DNA of 64,000 nt from the NCBI RefSeq assembly GCF_932294415.1, contig NC_065543.1, positions 25,538,530 to 25,602,529 on the forward strand. The letters run 5' to 3'. This document shows positions 22,853-33,807 of the stretch, piece by piece. Below the pieces are notes generated by a model. It had not been told where the DNA came from, made no database searches, and saw nothing but the letters and a program-made list of their open reading frames with translations. Position 1 is the stretch's first letter. Each line of letters opens with the position of its first letter. The translations under genes and the position numbers were made by a program. This DNA is from Quercus robur (lineage: Eukaryota; Streptophyta; Magnoliopsida; Fagales; Fagaceae).

Positions 22853-24262
22853 TGTTAGGATTAGTGTCCTTAAATCCTATTGTTTGATGCTATATGTAAT
22901 ATTATGTATGACATTATGTATGACATGATGTATGACTTAATATTGTAATTAATAAAGCTGTTTTATTATTATATGAAATAATGGTAACATGAATATTCGG
23001 ACATTATCATATAGTCCATGAGATGCATAGTATGTGGTTTATGTGAAAATTCACAGAAGATATAAATCACAAGTTCTTTGTAAACTCAGAATATAGTTCG
23101 TAGTCGGTGATGAAATTGAGCGTTTCATCTACGAAGACTATAACATATCAACTAAGATGATTTGTCTTGATCATGGAAGTGGTGATTTCTAGTTGATATG
23201 TTGATATGTTTTCAGAGTTAAGACATATTGAACTGGACCGCTGTGAGTTTTATTATTCTCGTAACGACTATTAATTGAATAATAAATTTCACGACTTATA
23301 TTAACATGAACTCTTAATCCTGAGAGAATAATGGACCTGATCATGGAATGTAGGTTGCTTTGATATATCAGGAGTGAGATCTAAAGTAACGGTTAAAACC
23401 TCAGTATGTTGGGCAGCCACATTTAGTGTTGATGGAATATATATTCTCAAGATGGAATTCATAGTCTCTTAACGAAGATATAAAATATTCTCTTGAGATA
23501 AGTTTAATGGGTTCAGTTATTCAGAGAGTTAGGCCTAACCACTTTAGTAATAAATTACTAAATTATATATTAATGAAATTGGATTTCATAAATATATGGT
23601 GAATAACTTAAAAGGATTAAACTGAGTACTCAAGTATTAAGATGTAGTAATCTACAAAGTGGCAGTCTACATTTATGACTTTGTATTACTACGAATATTT
23701 TATGAAAGAGTTGCATGTACAATAAAGTCTTGGGATATAATTTATAGATAAAGTCTAGAGTGCAACTATATTTATATAGTGATATTAAATATAGTTAATG
23801 GTAACTTTGAACTTCTCAAGAGTTGACAGAAAAGTCCAAGGCCCATTGAAGCTAGTGTCTTATTGGTCCCTTTTGGTCCCACTCCAAGCCACATATTAGA
23901 GCCCAATTGGAAAGGCCCAAAAGGCTAGCCCAATTAGATAATCAGTTATTAAGAGAGAAACATATAGATTTTTAAAACAAACAAATTGCATGAAATGGTG
24001 TATGTGAGTGTTGGACACATTCTAATTTTTCTCTTGAACAAATTCATATAACTGATTGAGAGACCACACATATTGGGCATTAGTGGAATTGGAGTGAAGA
24101 TTAAAAGTATTCTCAAGTGCTTACAATCTTTGTTTTTTAAATTTACCACACCAAGGTATATTCTCTTGTTCTCATATTCTGAAATTTACATAGCACATGT
24201 TATCTATAGCGAATGAAGTAGATCCGTTATTTTTTCTGCTGCATACATGCATATTTCCATCA
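22853..24262. repeat. solo LTR, 1.41 kb
   Basis: It starts TGTTAGGATTAG, ends TTTCCATCA and is flanked by a perfect 5-bp TSD catgt (22848-22852 and 24263-24267). Removing it restores the sequence seen in the sister element at 29310 (...ataccatgtaacccataat...), which confirms both boundaries. No internal region or second LTR is present. The TGTTAGGATTAGTGTCC start suggests a Ty1/copia family. Confidence 0.85.
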
Positions 24263-24397
24263 CATGTAACCCATAATACTGTCGTGGCTAGCACTATTCC
24301 AAAAGTGACCATTGACCAGCCATCTTCTTCTCCTTCACGCCCATCCCTCCATTTGTCTGCCACTCTTAGTTTTTAAGTTTTTATTTCTAAAGGTTTT

Positions 24398-24748
24398 AGT
24401 TGTTTGTTTTGTTGTAACTTTTAATAGTTAAAAACTAAAAGTAAAGGAGGTCTGCTTTTTGTTTGTAACTTGGGGCAGTGTGCCCTCCTGACACACCCAC
24501 GTGAATTGTTATAAAATTTTGAGAATTCAAATTTGATTTTTTTTTTCTAATGCAAAGAAATTTCAAATGGCAGTTGTTTGTTTTGTTGTAACTTTTAATA
24601 GTAAAAAACTAAAAGTAAGGGAGGTCTGCTTTTTGTTTGTAACTTGGGGTAGTGTGCCCTTCTGACACACCCACGTGAATTGTTATAAAATTTTGAGAAT
24701 TCAAATTTGATTTTTTTTTTTTCTAATGCAAAGAAATTTCAAACGGCA
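24398..24748. repeat. 175-bp tandem duplication inside Mutator-like copy 1
   Basis: Two nearly identical copies (about 24398-24572 and 24573-24748) run from gttgtttgttttgttgtaac to aagaaatttcaaa. The sister element has one copy (29438-29625), so the duplication arose after the two separated. Confidence 0.8.
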
Positions 24749-25366
24749 TTTTAACTTTTAATAAATGAAAAAAGTTTTTGTACTTATTTGTCAAACTTTA
24801 CTGATTGTGATATTATTATTATTATTAAAGAAGTAGGAACATAAATTCCCTATTATTATTATTAATATTACTTAGTTGAAATTCTAACTAGAGATTATCA
24901 TATTAAATGAGATAAAGATTTATAAATTTAAACTTTTAAATAAATTATATGAATTTTGGTTATGACTATGTGTATATATATATATATATATATAATATAT
25001 AACAGTAAATCCGAAAATGGTATACTGGTATTAATTGATATTGAAATATCTCTTTTTTTGTCAAACCGGTATAGCCTCCGGTACGATATTAACTCTCTTG
25101 ATTTTGGCTCTAAAAAAAATTAAAAATAGATCATTCATGTGAGAAATATTTCAATAGATAAATACAATATTATGAATAAACCTTTTTTGTAGAATTTGTT
25201 TTTGGTATAATTACATTAAATATCACTTAGTATTTAAATGAATAGCTTTTAATTTTTCAAATTGATCTCAAATATTATATATTCACATAATGTGTGTAAG
25301 TGCGTGTATCATATATAAAATTTGCTCCCTCTCAACTCAAATCCTATCTACGCCATTGCTTATATC

Positions 25367-25605
25367 GTGTATCTTAGAATGTCCTTTAAAATTAAACAAA
25401 GTGGCTACTTATTAATATCACCAAACAACGTTACAACTTCAAAAAACCTACTTATTTTCTCCGTTAAAACCTTCTCTTTCACCCACCTTTTCAGAATCCC
25501 ATTAATGCCTACTACTTTGAAGAACCTCCAACAACACCCCCCAAAAAGATTTTAGAAAAAACCATTAGTTTGATAGATAAATGTCAAACTGTATTTGCTG
25601 GTTAC
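25367..25605. other. intergenic, no gene
   Basis: Ordinary AT-rich sequence between the hAT shell and the SINE. The 77-codon ORF covering part of it has no recognisable features and extends across the hAT end, so I treat it as chance. Confidence 0.4.
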
Positions 25606-25619
25606 AAGTCTCCTAATTG

Positions 25620-25832
25620 CAACCTAAGGGGTTGGCCGAGTTGCTTGAGCTCTCGGTTTCAAGGTGCTTGTACTAGGTTCGACTGGGTGTGCTCCCCAAT
25701 TTGAGTTCTGATACTTGCACTTTGAAAAGAATTTCTTAGGCCAGCGCTTTATTCCTTCGTGGGCCCACCCGATGCAAACAGTGATTAGTCTTTGGTTGAA
25801 AACCTTGAGAATACACTGTGTGAGAGCAAAAA
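25620..25832 (+). mobile_element. tRNA-derived SINE
   Basis: About 213 bp with a polymerase III box A-like motif (tggccgagttg, about 25632-25643) and box B (ggttcgact, 25676-25684), followed by an unrelated body and a short A-rich tail. A perfect 14-bp TSD, aagtctcctaattg, flanks it (25606-25619 and 25833-25846). This is a full-length insertion. Confidence 0.85.
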
Positions 25833-25846
25833 AAGTCTCCTAATTG

Positions 25847-26966
25847 TAGTGACTGTGAGCTCTATTTGTTAAAAAAAATTAATACTTGCTAGTACGATAA
25901 ATTATTAGTGGTAGATAAAAATATATATATATTAGTAGTAAGTTTAGACTTACTACTAATATTAGATAAGAACCGATGAAAATTTACCAATTTAACAGTT
26001 ATTAAAATAACTGTCATTTTTTTTTGGGTATATAACATTACTCATATATAAAAACAGGAACTTATTATCCATGATCTATGATTATGCCAAGTTGCGCATT
26101 ACTACAAAATTTCTTCATTTTGCCATCCTCATCATCAAAATTGTTTTCTTTATGCCAAAGAATTACAAATTTCTAGTGTTAATGGGTAGATCTGTTATCT
26201 GTAGATTGCATTCGTTTTTTCTTTGGCAATAATTAATTTTTTTCACGTAGAGGGAGAGAGTACATGTGTAAAATGATTGAAACTGAGTACAATGGTTGAA
26301 ATTATTTTATAGATTTTTTATTTCCTCCTTTTACTCGACTGATTGGCCACCACGAAACAAGGGTCGGGGAAAAAAAAATCTTAAGAGTAAAAGACGGTAG
26401 ATTATGAGGAAAGTTTGAATACAATTGTTCTAACATACATCCTCCTCTATATGTTAGTTACGAAACTCAAAGCCAATAATGCCCAGTCACCTGTGCTTTT
26501 TGTGCGCGAAATTGACACTTGTTTTGCATCTGTCTATTTTTTTCTGATGAGTATCCGATCCTCCCCAACAGGTGAGGTCCACATACTTTTGGCGATAAGA
26601 AGTGGTAATCCGAGCCAGTTTGTAGTTGCCTGTGCATGTGCGACTAGTGGGAACTTAACATTATTGCTAAAACTTTACACGTTTATCATTCGAATCTCAT
26701 TTCAAAATCTTGTGTTAAAAAGATGCAGAGGAAATTTCTCTCCAAATTAGTTTGAAAATATTTTTTACAAATTATCTTTTGTATTTTTTATTAGTTATGA
26801 ATTTTAAAAATCTAATTGTTAAATTATATATTTTTAATATATATGTCAAATTTCTTCCTAATCGAATGTTAATTAATATTTAATTAATAAACTTAATTTT
26901 TATGCATAATTTTAGATTATCAAAACTTAGAATTCAAATATTTGATTAATGACATAATTATTAATA
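25847..26966. other. intergenic, no gene
   Basis: AT-rich sequence. It includes a (ta) stretch at 25920-25932 and a mirror-like ttagtagtaagtttagacttactactaa palindrome region around 25933-25962. The ORF at 26415-26750 has no recognised domain, low coding character and no neighbours, so it is not annotated as a gene. Confidence 0.4.
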
Positions 26967-26971
26967 TTTGA

Positions 26972-27761
26972 TGTGGGGGTCAGTCAATCAACAGACCCAT
27001 TAAGGTCAAGATCGTTGGGTCTGCGGCCCATCCGAGGATGCAAATCCGTCCGAGGAGGCCCAAGTCAGGTCGTAAGGGTAACCACCAAGGGGGGTAGTCA
27101 ATATCACGAAAATAGAGTTCCGTATTCGTCCGAGGACACCATACTCCTCGGCAGTATGCGTCCGAGGACGATCAGGACACGGTCTTGTTACAATCGGACC
27201 TCAGAACTATGTCACCATTGAAGAGGGGATAACAGACCGAGGGTAAGAAAGAAAAGGCAAACAAATATCTATAACTACAACTGCCTCCGCATTAATCGCC
27301 TCTCAACCAACTCTCTGGCCACATTAATGTGGAGGAGATACATGAACAGTAATGAAGCAGCCTTACAGCTACCCATAGGAGGTTTCAGGAGGCGCTAGAT
27401 GGGACAGAAAGAATTCCCCCGAACCCAACCTACATGTGTGTGGTGAGGATGGAACACAGAGGGTGATATATAATCTGAAAGAAGAACATGCAGAAAAGGG
27501 AGAGATCAGAACAAAAAAAAAAAAAAAAAAAAAAAAGATTCAAGAAGAAAAACGTGAAAAACAAAAAAAACTGTATCTATTTCAATAAAAAAACCGATTG
27601 TTGTGCCAGCTCTGAACCTTCAATAAAAGTGAGGGTGAATCTTTTCCTTCTACGAAAGTTAATCTAGTTCTTAATACCCACACTCTACAAATTATATTGT
27701 TTAAGCCTTTTTACGTGCGAACCCAATATCCTTTTGGGTCGTTACAAATCAAGTCTTTACA
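26972..27761 (+). repeat. solo LTR upstream of the P450 gene
   Basis: It begins TGTGGGGGTCAG and ends AGTCTTTACA, with a perfect 5-bp TSD tttga (26967-26971 and 27762-27766). Length 790 bp is about that of the LTRs at 30117-30907. It shares with them 'ctctacaaattatattgt' near the 3' end and several cgaggac/gtcctcgg words (27030-27180), so it is a diverged relative. It ends 324 bp before the P450 start codon. Confidence 0.85.
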
Positions 27762-27766
27762 TTTGA

Positions 27767-28085
27767 TCTTCTTAAAATTTTGTAAGAATATAGAATATAA
27801 TAAAAAGATACAATTTAAGAAATAGATTTTTAAAATTCACATTTAATAAAAATATATTGAGATAAATTGAAGAGTTTTTCTTCAAAATTAGTTTGGATAG
27901 AAACCTTTTTAGAAAAAGTGATATCATCTTATCATATTTTGGATTTTCTACTCTCAAAAGTTTATATATAATAATTATAATCCCCAACACCTTCCATTAA
28001 TCTCCGACTCAGGAAAAAAAAAAAAAAAAAACCTTCCAATCTCTAACATTCTTGCCTTTCTTCCTCAGCCAACTCAATTTCCAAA
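27767..28085 (+). promoter_or_regulatory. probable core promoter and 5' UTR of the P450
   Basis: A TATA-like sequence (tatatataa) at 27963-27971 lies about 115 bp before the ATG at 28086, a usual spacing for plant genes. An A-run at 28014-28030 and a C/T-rich stretch at 28031-28080 follow. The start site is inferred from spacing only. The solo LTR ends immediately upstream of this region. Confidence 0.45.
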
Positions 28086-28757
28086 ATGTCTCCACTAACA
28101 TTAGCCATTTTCCTGCTACTCCTTGGATCCATCATCTGGACATTCATGCACAAAAAAGGACGTAAACTAGTACTCCCACCGGGTCCCCGGTCTTTACCCA
28201 TTATTGGTAATTTTTACATGTTGGGTAGCCTCCCACATCGTGCCCTCGAAAACTTAGCCAAAAAATACGGACCCATCATGTCATTGAGGCTTGGCCATGT
28301 CCCAACTATTGTGGTCTCATCTTCCCAAACTGCTGAGCTATTTTTAAAGACCCATGACACCGTTTTTGCCAGCCGACCTATATTCCAAGCCTCAAAGATC
28401 ATTGGTATGTCCAAAGGTATTGCTTTCTCCGAGTATGGTCCATATTGGCGCAGCCTTAAGAAACTCGTTGCGTCGCAGCTTCTGAGTGCTTCAAAAATAG
28501 AGTCATTTGCACCTATGAGGAAGGAGCTGGTAGGATCATTGGTACAGTCACTGAAAAAAGCTGCGGTAGCACATGAGGTTGTGGACCTTAGTGAGGTGGT
28601 GGGCAAACTCATTGAGGAATCAACACGTAGAATGGTATTTGGGCGAAGTCATCATGATAGATTCGACTTGAAGGCACTTATTGCGGAGACCTTGAACTTG
28701 ATGGGAGCTTTCAATCTAGCAGATTATGTTCCTTACCTTGGGGCACTTGATCTACAG
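28086..28757 (+). CDS. cytochrome P450, CYP71 clan, CYP736A-like: exon 1
   Basis: Encodes residues 1-224. An N-terminal membrane anchor (about residues 4-22, LTLAIFLLLLGSIIWTFM) is followed by a basic patch and the Pro-rich hinge LPPGPRSLPIIGN, then the conserved YGPIMSLRLG and LFLKTHDTVFASRP segments. The C-helix reads YWRSLKK; the family usually has Arg where the last-but-one Lys of WRSLK lies, a conservative change. The exon ends ...LGALDLQ with donor CAG|GTATAT in phase 0. P450s of this clan sit on the ER membrane and oxidise small hydrophobic metabolites using NADPH-P450 reductase; the substrate cannot be told. No stop or frameshift was seen. The start is chosen because it gives the anchor and full family length. 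Confidence 0.92.
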
Positions 28758-29689
28758 GTATATCTTTCAATGTTTTTATCTTTTCAACTTTATTCTCCCT
28801 TTGATAAACTTAGCCATTGATTTTTTTTTTTTTTTTTTTTTGATTTAATTCTTTGGAGAATCTAAAAACAGTCGATTTTTCTTTTAAATTTCATGCCTAT
28901 TTCTTCGTCCACCGAGTAATGTTGTTGGCCCAAAAGTGTGTCTCAGTAGCGGTTAAAACTTCATAGTAAAAGCTAAATCTCAAAGTGGGAAGCCCATGAA
29001 AGTCATATAATTATGTAGTGAATTATTATTATACAAGTCTTTAATTTTTATAAGTGTTTTAACTGTGAGTTTTAGTTAATTAATAAATAGTAAGATACAA
29101 GGTTTTAACCTGCGGAGTCAATACCGTGGTACGGCCGGAACTTTTCGTAATAATACCTTAGCCGGTACAGAAACACGGCTATTTTGTACCACTTTTTGTA
29201 CCGGCAAAATCGAGAAAAAAATCAGATACCAGCTGGAAAAAAAATACCAGCCGGTAAAAGAAAAACAAGAAAAATGAAAATTAAGTGATTAACGGTAAAA
29301 GAAAATACCATGTAACCCATAATACTGCTGTCGCCAGCACTGTTCTGAAAGTGACCAGCCATTCTTCTTCTTCTTCACGCCCATCCCTCCATCCGTCTGC
29401 CTCTCTTAGTTTTTAAGTTTCTATTTCTGAAGGCTTTAGTTGTTTGTTTTGTTGTGACTTTTAATATTAAAAAACTAAAAGTAAAGGATGGTTGCTTTTT
29501 GTTTGTAACTTGGGGGCAGTGTGCCCTCCTGACACACCCACGTGAATTGATATAAAATTTTGAGAATTCAAATTTGATTTTTTTTTTCTTTCCTAATGCA
29601 AAGAAGTTTCAAACTGCATTTTAACTTTTAATAAATGAAAAAAGTTTTTGTACTCATCTGTCAATCTTTATTGACTGTGATATTATTAT

Positions 29690-29853
29690 GGGTCTAGTTA
29701 ACGTGTATCTTAAAGACATACACTAAATTTTCTATTTCTGAAAATATTTTTTTGAGAATTGAAAAAGTTGTCATTACTTTTTCAATTCTCAAGAAAATTT
29801 TTTCTAAAAATGAAATTTAATATGTACCCTTAGAGCACATATTAATAAAATCC
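29690..29853. mobile_element. MITE-like insert with hairpin
   Basis: Absent from the sister element at the matching place (24805). Its ends are related as inverted repeats (gggtctagttaacgtgt... and ...cacatattaataaaatcc). The centre has a perfect 15-bp-arm hairpin at 29754-29790 (gagaattgaaaaagt ... actttttcaattctc). A second, shorter and diverged relative lies at about 29885-30005 and shares aattctcaagaaaat and agagcacatattaa. TSDs cannot be read because the target is an (att)n repeat. Confidence 0.5.
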
Positions 29854-30116
29854 TATTATTATTATTAAAGAAGTAGCACATAAATTCTTTAAGAGCAGAT
29901 AATAATTAATTATTTTTGAAAATTGAAAAAATATTGATATTTTTTTTAATTCTCAAGAAAATATTTCCAAAAATAGATAGCTCAGAGCACATATTAACCG
30001 GAACCTTATTAATATTACCTAATTGAAATTTTAACTAAAGATTATCATATTAAATGAGATAAAGATTTATAAATTTAAAGTTTTTAATAAATTATATGAA
30101 TTTTGGTTATGAATAT

Positions 30117-30907
30117 TGTGGGGCCCAACAGTTTATGAGCCAGGCCCACTTGCTCATGGGAAGTCCAAAGGTCCAAACCGAAAAAGGTTATGGCCTAAGC
30201 TCAAAAATATAAGGCAAAAAATGGCCCAGAGATGCAGCCGAGGACAGTTTAGTCCTCGGCAGACCCAAAGCTCCCTTGAGAAGAGGGGTAAAAAAGAGGT
30301 ATAGGAACAAATCTGTAAGGAGATCTAAAATATCTTGGGAAAGTTACCCTTACTACCCTTCCCAGATAAGACTCTGCACCTAACAGAGCCGTATTCTTCA
30401 GTTTTATCAACCATCCCCAACAATTCTGGGATTAGACTGACGGGACAAATATCAGTCTTGTAAAGGTTGACCCTACACGTGGACGAAGGACAGCGAACGC
30501 AGGCTAGTATAAAAGAAAAAGTAAGTAAATCTGGAAAGGGGGGGGGCCCCAAGAAAAAGGAGGGACTTCCATCCCACCTGGAGGAGGAAGACTCCATGGA
30601 TGAAAACATCTTAATAACTCATGCACATCACAGAAAAAACCCACCGTTGGGTGACCGGGGTAAGACCTTAATGATCCTCGGACCAAGTCCGAGGAGACCC
30701 ACCCCGCAGGATACGACGTTATAGGGTTTAAATGCTCAAACCCAACTCCTTTTTCTACATGAATTCCTCTAAAACCAAGACCGGATCATCGCCCCGTGAT
30801 CAAAGGCCAGCCTTTCAAGCCCACTCTCTACAAATTATATTGTGAGGGATCATTCATGTACGAGCCCAACATCATTATTGGGCCGTTAAAAAAATCGTGT
30901 CCCTACA
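30117..30907 (+). repeat. 5' LTR of the LARD-like element
   Basis: 791 bp, TGTGGGGCCC...GTCCCTACA. Contains two perfect hairpins built from the same word: gccgaggac/gtcctcggc around 30238-30261 and tcctcgga/tccgagga around 30678-30698. A run of G and C (ggggggggggcccc) lies at 30538-30551. Differences from the 3' LTR include an indel in that run. Confidence 0.92.
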
Positions 30908-30909
30908 AT

Positions 30910-30926
30910 TGGCGCCGTCTGTGGGA
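30910..30926 (+). other. primer-binding site of the LARD-like element
   Basis: tggcgccgtctgtggga, two bases after the 5' LTR end. TGGCGCC is the start of tRNA-Asp-type primer sites that are frequent in Ty3/gypsy elements and their non-coding derivatives, which suggests that the helper is a Ty3-type element. Confidence 0.75.
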
Positions 30927-31159
30927 AAGGCTTGCGCGTTGGCACAGGTGGCGTTCGAGTCAACTCTCTAGCAAGTAGAGATTCGCGGGTTTTCCCCCAT
31001 CTCCGGCGACATGCAGTTGTTATTCCGACATAAACTTGTGCCAGGGTTTACGTCCTGTAGCGCCAACGGCACGGGCAGCTCTAGGGGCTTCCGACCCCAA
31101 GTCAGCCCTCCCCGCCATGGTCAAGGGGCTGACCTGCGAAAAAGCAAATAAGTACAAAA

Positions 31160-32216
31160 AAGTACTCAAAAAAGTTTTGGACAGAACCAAGGCCTTGCAT
31201 GGTCCTCGGACTCAAGCCTATGGGGAAACCAAGCATCCTCGGACTCAAGCCTATGGGAAAACCAAGCACTCAAAAAGTTTTGGACAGAACCAAGGCCTTG
31301 CATGGTCCTCGGACTCAAGCCTATGGGGAAACCAAGCACTCAAAAAGTTTTGGACAGAACCAAGGCCTTGCATGGTCCTCGGACTCAAGCCTATGGGGAA
31401 ACCAAGCACTCAAAAAGTTTTAGACAGAACTAAGGCCTTGCATGGTCCTCGGACTCAAGCCTATGGGGAAACCAAGCACCCAAAAAGTTTTGGACAGAAC
31501 CAAGGCCTTGCATGGTCCTCGGACTCAAGCCTATGGGGAAACCAAGCACTCAAAAAGTTTTGGACAGAACCAAGGCCTTGCATGGTCCTCGGACTCAAGC
31601 CTATGGGGAAACCAAGTACTCAAAAAGTTTTGGACAGAACCAAGGCCTTGCATGGTCCTCGGACTCAAGCCTATGGGGAAACCAAGCACTCAAAAAGTTT
31701 TGGACAGAACCAAGGCCTTGCATGGTCCTCGGACTCAAGCCTATGGGGAAACCAAGCACTCAAAAAGTTTTGGACAGAACCAAGGCCTTGCATAGTCCTC
31801 GGACTCAAGCCTATGGGGAAACCAAGCATCCTCGGACTCAAGCCTATGGGGAAACCAAGCACTCAAAAAGTTTTGGACAGAACCAAGGTCTTGCATGGTC
31901 CTCGGACTCAAGCCTATGGGGAAACCAAGCACTCAAAAAGTTTTGGACAGAACCAAGGCCTTGCATGGTCCTCGGACTCAAGCCTATGGGGAAACTAAGC
32001 ACTCAAAAAGTTTTGGACAGAACCAAGGCCTTGCATGGTCCTCGGACTCAAGCCTATGGGGAAACCAAGCACTCAAAAAAGTTTTGGACAGAACCAAGGC
32101 CTTGCATGGTCCTCGGACTCAAGCCTATGGGGAAACCAAGTACTCAAAAGTTTCGAACAGAACCAAGGCCTTGCATGGTCCTCGGACTCAAGCCTCTGGG
32201 GAAACCAACTACTTAT
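31160..32216 (+). repeat. 70-bp tandem array, about 14 units
   Basis: Units read caaaaagttttggacagaac, then caaggccttgcatggtcctc, then ggactcaagcctatggggaa and accaagcact. About 14 full units plus two ~35-bp half-units (31226-31260, 31828-31862). Neighbouring units are almost identical, so the array is being homogenised or is young. Because 70 is not a multiple of 3 and the unit has no stop in any frame, all three + frames stay open (for example 31036-31998 and 31512-32273). The resulting peptides look like a consequence of the repeat, not a proven protein. Confidence 0.92.
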
Positions 32217-32739
32217 AAGGAAAAACTACATTACAGAGACCTTAGGATTTATCCGAGAAAAACTCTCCACTAGCAATTGGGGTAGTTCCTAAATTGCGAG
32301 GATTCTCAAGTCTGCTTTCGAATCTTCAGCACCAAAGGGATCGATGCGATATAGAGCAATATGTCGCCTGAAAAACGATCGGGGTTCCCTACTGCTCAGT
32401 CAACTCCTCGGATAGATTATTTAGAGATTATCATTCTTGGACGGTATTCTCGCACTTATCACAGAACATTCAGTTGTTACCTCGGTTAGTTTCCTAAGTT
32501 TAACTTACTATGAATTATCGTCGTAATGCCTGGTAGTGTTGGTAAATTAAAATTAGTTGGATTATGTTTCAAGGTTTCCTGCTCTGATTATGATTGAAGA
32601 AACACACACATAGAGCACACCCTTTCACAAAATAGTGTTGCAAAAAGAATAGTATTCAAAACAAGTAAATAAATTCCCCTTTTTACTAAAACAAAGAAAT
32701 AGTACAGTGTACAATGAAAAGCTGGAATCAGCTTATGTT

Positions 32740-32905
32740 AAAGATTACTACATAATTGAAAAGGAAGATACAAGAGAATAAGGCAAAGCCGAGGAGGCAG
32801 TACAAACGAGAGGTTGGCTTCTAAAGCTAACCACATAATCAAAAGGAAAGATACAAGAGAATAAGATAAAGCCGAGGTGGTGGCACAGAGGAGAGGTTGG
32901 CTACT
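32740..32905 (+). repeat. 83-bp tandem duplication in the LARD-like element
   Basis: Copies 32740-32822 and 32823-32905 share aaggaa(a)gatacaagagaat, 'aa(g/a)gcaaagccgagg' and gagaggttggct. It is followed at about 32950-33100 by three ~50-bp units of the type cccagctt.gg..tacaccg...gaa.aaaggtgcag. None is coding. Confidence 0.7.
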
Positions 32906-33807
32906 GCTTCAAGACCTTGTTCTTCCTCAATGCTTTTACATGCCCATAACTCAGGCAGCAAAAAAACCCAGCTTAGGGCCTACACCGTCAAAGAAAAGGT
33001 GCAGAGAGAGCCCAGCTTCAGGCTAGCGTAGCTGAAGAAAAGGTGCATGAAACCCAACTTGAGCCTCACACCGCTGAAGGAAAGGTGCAGGGAGCCGGAA
33101 GTTGAGGAGCTTTCACCAAAAATTTGCCTGCAACAAGGTAGAGGCGATGATGGCGGAGAATCTTTCTTCTGACACACCAAAATTCTGGCATGAACAGAAC
33201 CTGCTTCGGATTTTGACTAAAAGGGGGGGAAACACCCTTTCCCCTCTGTCGAAATGGAATATTCTCTTGAATTTATGCCTCCTTTGCCCGTACCTCACTA
33301 TTTTGAGTCTCAGGAGGATACGGCGCCTCTGTGGCGAAGAGAGTTCCTTTTCCCCAACCCTCGCCTCAAACATGTTATACTAAGGGAGGATAGCATCGGA
33401 TATGGGAGTTGTGATTTGGGAGGAAACTGCAGGATTTGTGCGTAGGTAAAGTAACTTTCTCTCCTATTTATTTAAAAAGATAAGGTGGTGGCATTTAATT
33501 CACGCAGCATCCCAAAGAACGCTACAGACAAAATGGCTCTGGCTCAATTTCCAACGCCACCTGCAACCATGAGATTAAAGGAGTCTCGTGAAGGCGCACC
33601 TCGAACACTGGGACACCAAAGAGTACCGCGTGACCAAAGACTACAGAAATACCTCCTAATTTGTAGGCCTAGTGAATTCGCGGCCCAGACCCGTTCTACA
33701 TGGGGGCCTAGGGACTATGGCCCACGCCGAGGAACAGCCGTTGCCGAGGACAACCTCCTGCTCGGCACCTCGTGAAATACCTGAGGAAAGGGAGAAACTG
33801 AACTCAA

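Larger units (their letters stand above)
22653..25100. mobile_element. Mutator-like non-autonomous element, copy 1
   Basis: It shares both ends and body with 29110-36505. Left ends share ggagtcaata followed by 'cacggctatt' and 'ggcaaaatcgagaaaaaaatc'; right ends share 'aaaatatctc...caaaccggta.(a/g)gcc' and 'attaactc'. A 9-bp near-repeat flanks it (gttttggcc 22644-22652; attttggct 25101-25109), as Mutator elements make. The ends contain ggtac/cggta words but are imperfect as inverted repeats. It has no coding ORF and is split by a solo LTR. An AT repeat lies at 24971-24993. Confidence 0.65.
22291..25358. mobile_element. hAT-type element remnant (outer shell of a nest)
   Basis: The left end caggggaggagttagggggg is the familiar CAGGGGCGGA-type hAT terminus. 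The right end, read on the minus strand, is CAATGGCGTAGATAGG. A perfect 8-bp TSD, cttatatc, flanks it (22283-22290 and 25359-25366). It has no recognisable transposase. Most of its 3068 bp is a nested Mutator-like element, so the hAT part itself is only about 0.6 kb. A G-run/C-run palindrome at 22305-22345 lies at the left end. Confidence 0.8.

Noticed and set aside
26560-26700. Second SINE
   Set aside because: A box-B-like attcgaatctc is present at about 26690, but there is no box A at the right distance, no A tail and no TSD.
28214-28612. 132-codon minus-strand ORF
   Set aside because: Complete shadow of P450 exon 1.
31160-32216. CRISPR-like array
   Set aside because: Units are head-to-tail with no unique spacers, in a plant LTR retrotransposon.
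31036-32292. Several overlapping ORFs of 74-320 codons as a repetitive protein gene
   Set aside because: They exist in all three + frames because the 70-bp unit lacks stops. There is no start context, no domain, and they lie within a non-coding LTR element.
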